6,365 nt of DNA. It comes from Sulfuricurvum sp. GTDB lineage: Bacteria; Campylobacterota; Campylobacteria; Campylobacterales; Sulfurimonadaceae. A model generated the notes under the pieces. The model ran no database searches and was not told the DNA's origin. It was given only the letters and a program-made list of their open reading frames with translations. A program made the translations under genes and the position numbers. Numbering within the stretch: the first letter of the stretch is position 1; each line of letters opens with the position of its first letter. The stretch is from NCBI GenBank assembly GCA_022729835.1, contig DZBC01000125.1, positions 1 through 6,365 on the forward strand, given 5' to 3'. Below, one piece after another: positions 5,264 through 6,365 of this stretch.

Positions 5264-5283
5264 GCGCCACAATCAACAGTTAA

Positions 5284-5287
5284 AGGA
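5284..5287 (+). promoter_or_regulatory. gpmI ribosome binding site that fixes its TTG start
   Basis: AGGA stands 6 bases before TTG 5294, an ideal distance. No ATG or GTG occurs near the conserved N-terminus (AKKTLLIITDG), so this site decides the start. Confidence 0.7.
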
Positions 5288-5293
5288 TCGATT

Positions 5294-6365
5294 TTGGCCA
5301 AAAAAACGCTTCTAATTATTACGGACGGCATCGGATATAGTCCGAAGCACGAATCCAATGCATTTTTTAACGCGCACAAGCCGACCTACGATCGGCTCTT
5401 TGCAGAGGTGCCGCACTCCCTCATTGATACCTTTGGCCTGAGTGTCGGCTTGCCAGAAGGGCAGATGGGCAACTCTGAAGTGGGTCATATGACGATTGGA
5501 AGCGGTCGGATACTGTATCAAGATCTGGTCAAGATTTCGCTCTCGCTAAAAGAGGGGACGCTTGCTGGCAACGGTGTATTTTCCACTCTGTTGGAAGGTT
5601 CATCAACCCTGCATCTCATTGGATTGATGAGTGATGGCGGTGTGCATTCGCATATCGAGCATATTATCGGCATGGCCAAAATTGCCGCCGATGCACTTAA
5701 AACGGTCTGGTTGCATCTCATTACCGACGGGCGCGACGTTTCGCCGACCTCTGCACCTCAGTATCTGCGCCAGCTTCAGCCGTATTTGAGTGAGCGGATC
5801 AAAATTGCCACGATCGGCGGACGTTTTTATGCAATGGACCGTGACAACCGTTGGGACCGAGTCGAGAAGGGCTACAACGCCATCGTTTGCGCCGAACCTA
5901 AAACTGCGCTGGGCGCTATGGAGTATATCGAGGCCTCTTATGCCAAAAATGAGACCGATGAGTTTATTGCACCGAGCGCTTTTGAGGGGTATGAGGGGTT
6001 TAAAAGTGGCGACGCAGTCATCACCGCCAACTTCCGCTCTGATCGTATGCGTGAGCTCTCCGGCGCGATCGGCTTGGAGGATTTTAGTGGTTTTACGCGC
6101 CACTACGTCCCTATTATTTTGGCGACCATGACGGAGTATGATAAGAATTTTCCGTTTCCGATTCTCTTTACCAAAGATAGCCCGGAGCAAACCCTCGCGG
6201 AGGTTATCAGTGCTGCGGGATTGCGCCAACTGCACACGGCTGAGACCGAGAAATACGCACACGTCACCTTTTTTTTCAACGGCGGTATCGAAGAGCCTTA
6301 CGCCAATGAGACCCGCGTGCTGATTCCGAGCCCACAGGTCAAAACCTACGATCTGCAGCCGCAGA
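5294..6365 (+). CDS. gpmI: 2,3-bisphosphoglycerate-independent phosphoglycerate mutase (GpmI), 3' end outside window
   Basis: Interconverts 3- and 2-phosphoglycerate in glycolysis/gluconeogenesis, as a cytosolic Mn-dependent enzyme of the alkaline phosphatase superfamily. The frame is open to the window edge: 357 residues of an expected 490-510. Visible signatures are LIITDGIG (metal-binding D11), GLPEGQMGNSEVGH with catalytic serine S61, LMSDGGVHSH (H118), HLITDGRDVSP (D145, R147), GGRFYAMDRDNRWDR (about 175-189), ANFRSDRMRE and VTFFFNGG. The second metal cluster lies beyond the window. The start is TTG 5294 with AGGA at 5284-5287. It diverges from mraY; the same gpmI/mraY-murD arrangement is, from memory, present in C. 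jejuni (pgm, mraY, murD). A long antisense ORF inside it is a shadow. Confidence 0.97.
   Translation, partial: MAKKTLLIITDGIGYSPKHESNAFFNAHKPTYDRLFAEVPHSLIDTFGLSVGLPEGQMGNSEVGHMTIGSGRILYQDLVKISLSLKEGTLAGNGVFSTLLEGSSTLHLIGLMSDGGVHSHIEHIIGMAKIAADALKTVWLHLITDGRDVSPTSAPQYLRQLQPYLSERIKIATIGGRFYAMDRDNRWDRVEKGYNAIVCAEPKTALGAMEYIEASYAKNETDEFIAPSAFEGYEGFKSGDAVITANFRSDRMRELSGAIGLEDFSGFTRHYVPIILATMTEYDKNFPFPILFTKDSPEQTLAEVISAAGLRQLHTAETEKYAHVTFFFNGGIEEPYANETRVLIPSPQVKTYDLQPQ

Noticed and set aside
5603..6262. 219-codon ORF on the minus strand
   Set aside because: It lies fully inside gpmI, whose plus-strand frame shows all expected family motifs. The antisense translation shows no recognisable motif and no ribosome binding site context that I can support.
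1..6365. Mobile element, CRISPR array, prophage or defence system
   Set aside because: No transposase, integrase, terminal repeats, regularly spaced repeats or defence-like proteins are seen. Apart from the palindrome the window is conserved housekeeping sequence.

Overview
The window looks like ordinary chromosome from a member of the Campylobacterota (formerly Epsilonproteobacteria) with a fairly balanced base composition, judged by eye. The evidence is the close resemblance of the MraY, PyrC and MurD proteins to their Campylobacter/Helicobacter counterparts, the very short ExbB type, and the arrangement of murD-mraY divergent from a cofactor-independent phosphoglycerate mutase gene, an order I recall from Campylobacter jejuni. 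I cannot name the genus.

Layout. (1) 1-2733, plus strand: a tightly packed set of five genes. It holds the 3' end of pyrC (class II dihydroorotase), an OmpR/PhoB-type response regulator, a two-helix membrane histidine kinase with almost no external domain, and an ExbB/ExbD pair. Each gene overlaps the next by 1-14 bases, and most start codons are GTG or TTG, so the set is probably one transcript with coupled translation. No tonB or tolA gene follows exbD. (2) 2734-2939: a short convergent intergenic region holding tRNA-Phe(GAA) on the minus strand. A candidate -10 box for the tRNA sits in the loop of an inverted repeat. (3) 2940-5206, minus strand: mraY followed by murD, two consecutive steps of peptidoglycan precursor synthesis, with stop and start codons overlapping as TGATG. 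(4) 5207-5293: a compact divergent promoter region. (5) 5294 to the end, plus strand: gpmI (phosphoglycerate mutase), cut off by the window edge.

The most unusual signal is not a gene. The 8-base palindrome TACATGTA occurs six times in 6.4 kb, where chance predicts about 0.1. Every ACATGT in the window lies in this longer form. Four copies encode Leu-His-Val (TTA CAT GTA) in four unrelated proteins, a fifth lies in murD in another frame, and the sixth lies in the mraY leader next to its ribosome binding site. In the pyrC fragment, the response regulator and the kinase, the only TTA codon of each gene is the one inside this palindrome. That points to selection or spread at the DNA level: a highly iterated palindrome, as in the HIP1 phenomenon of cyanobacteria. 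Its function cannot be read from this window.

The genes themselves are mostly housekeeping. The one accessory-like theme is the signalling pair placed between pyrimidine synthesis and a proton-driven ExbBD motor.
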